Below, in pieces: positions 7,441 to 7,565 of a DNA stretch of 7,565 nt. This DNA comes from an uncultured Collinsella sp. (lineage in GTDB: Bacteria; Actinomycetota; Coriobacteriia; Coriobacteriales; Coriobacteriaceae). The translations under genes were made by a program, and so were the position numbers. A model generated the notes under the pieces. The model ran no database searches. It was not told the DNA's origin and saw only the letters and a list, made by a program, of their open reading frames with translations. Position 1 is the first letter of the stretch. Each line of letters begins with the position of its first letter. The DNA is taken from the NCBI GenBank assembly GCA_900549185.1, contig URNM01000090.1, positions 1-7,565 of the forward strand, in the 5' to 3' direction.

Positions 7441-7516
7441 AGTTGCCGTAACCTCCCCTCTCCTGGTCGCGGATAACGTGGCCGCCCTCGAGGGCGATCA
7501 CGCGACGGTGCATGCT
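7427..7516 (-). CDS. ftsE: Cell division ATP-binding protein FtsE, C-terminal end only
   Basis: Only the last 29 codons and the TAA (7427-7429) are present; the remainder lies beyond the adapter junction at 7517. The peptide SMHRRVIALEGGHVIRDQER followed by GGYGNYGTN matches the end of the ABC ATPase, where the last strand (RVIALEGGHVIRD) follows the H-loop. It is a cytoplasmic ATPase that recruits to the membrane through FtsX. Its stop codon lies inside ftsX in another frame, giving a 14-nt overlap. The glycine- and asparagine-rich tail after the ATPase core also supplies the ribosome site of ftsX. Identity rests on this short stretch plus its place before ftsX. Confidence 0.88.
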   Translation of the reverse strand, partial: SMHRRVIALEGGHVIRDQERGGYGNYGTN

Positions 7517-7565
7517 CTGTCTCTTATACACATCTCCGAGCCCACGAGACACTGAGCGATCTCGT
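7517..7565. other. Sequencing adapter (reverse complement of left end), not genomic
   Basis: Positions 7517-7550 are the exact reverse complement of the adapter at 19-52 (CTGTCTCTTATACACATC at 7517-7534 is the Tn5 mosaic end). Then come ACTGAGCG, the reverse complement of the index at 11-18, and ATCTCGT, the start of the P7 complement. The apparent terminal inverted repeat of the window is therefore a library artefact and should be trimmed. Confidence 0.98.

Overview
The window is a stretch of a high-GC bacterial chromosome carried between two copies of the same Illumina Nextera read-2 adapter, one at each end (19-52 and 7517-7550), with remnants of the i7 index and P7 primer outside them. 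Genomic sequence therefore runs only from 53 to 7516. The gene set (a MurNAc phosphotransferase locus, ribonuclease R, ftsEX), the GC-rich codon use, strong AGGAGG-type ribosome sites and the protein sequences fit a gut actinobacterium of the class Coriobacteriia, something like Collinsella. That placement is inference from memory, not a database result.

Every real gene lies on the minus strand, so transcription runs from high to low coordinates. From right to left: the last 29 codons of ftsE, overlapping ftsX by 14 nt; a strong intrinsic terminator (6462-6494); rnr (ribonuclease R) with its own ribosome site and a long stem-loop after its stop (4192-4223); an AT-rich spacer packed with inverted repeats (4091-4150); a small serine recombinase (3467-4072); a VanZ-like membrane protein gene that is frameshifted at a six-base homopolymer (2780-3362); a stem-loop (2675-2698); a spacer with several dyads (2610-2673); then murR, murQ and the 5' part of a murP-like PTS gene, which is cut by the left end.

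FtsE and FtsX form the divisome-associated ABC-type complex that couples division to peptidoglycan hydrolysis. MurP, MurQ and MurR form a peptidoglycan-sugar salvage unit: the PTS transporter imports and phosphorylates N-acetylmuramic acid, the etherase splits MurNAc-6-phosphate into GlcNAc-6-phosphate and D-lactate, and the RpiR-type regulator senses the intermediate. RNase R is a housekeeping 3'-5' exoribonuclease. Between these conserved blocks, the recombinase plus the broken vanZ-like gene make a small accessory patch.

I do not see a convincing new multi-gene system. The points most worth a second look are the dyad cluster directly upstream of the recombinase (possible recombination site or REP-like element), the homopolymer frameshift in the vanZ-like gene, and the adapter ends, which make the fragment look like one long tagmented molecule.
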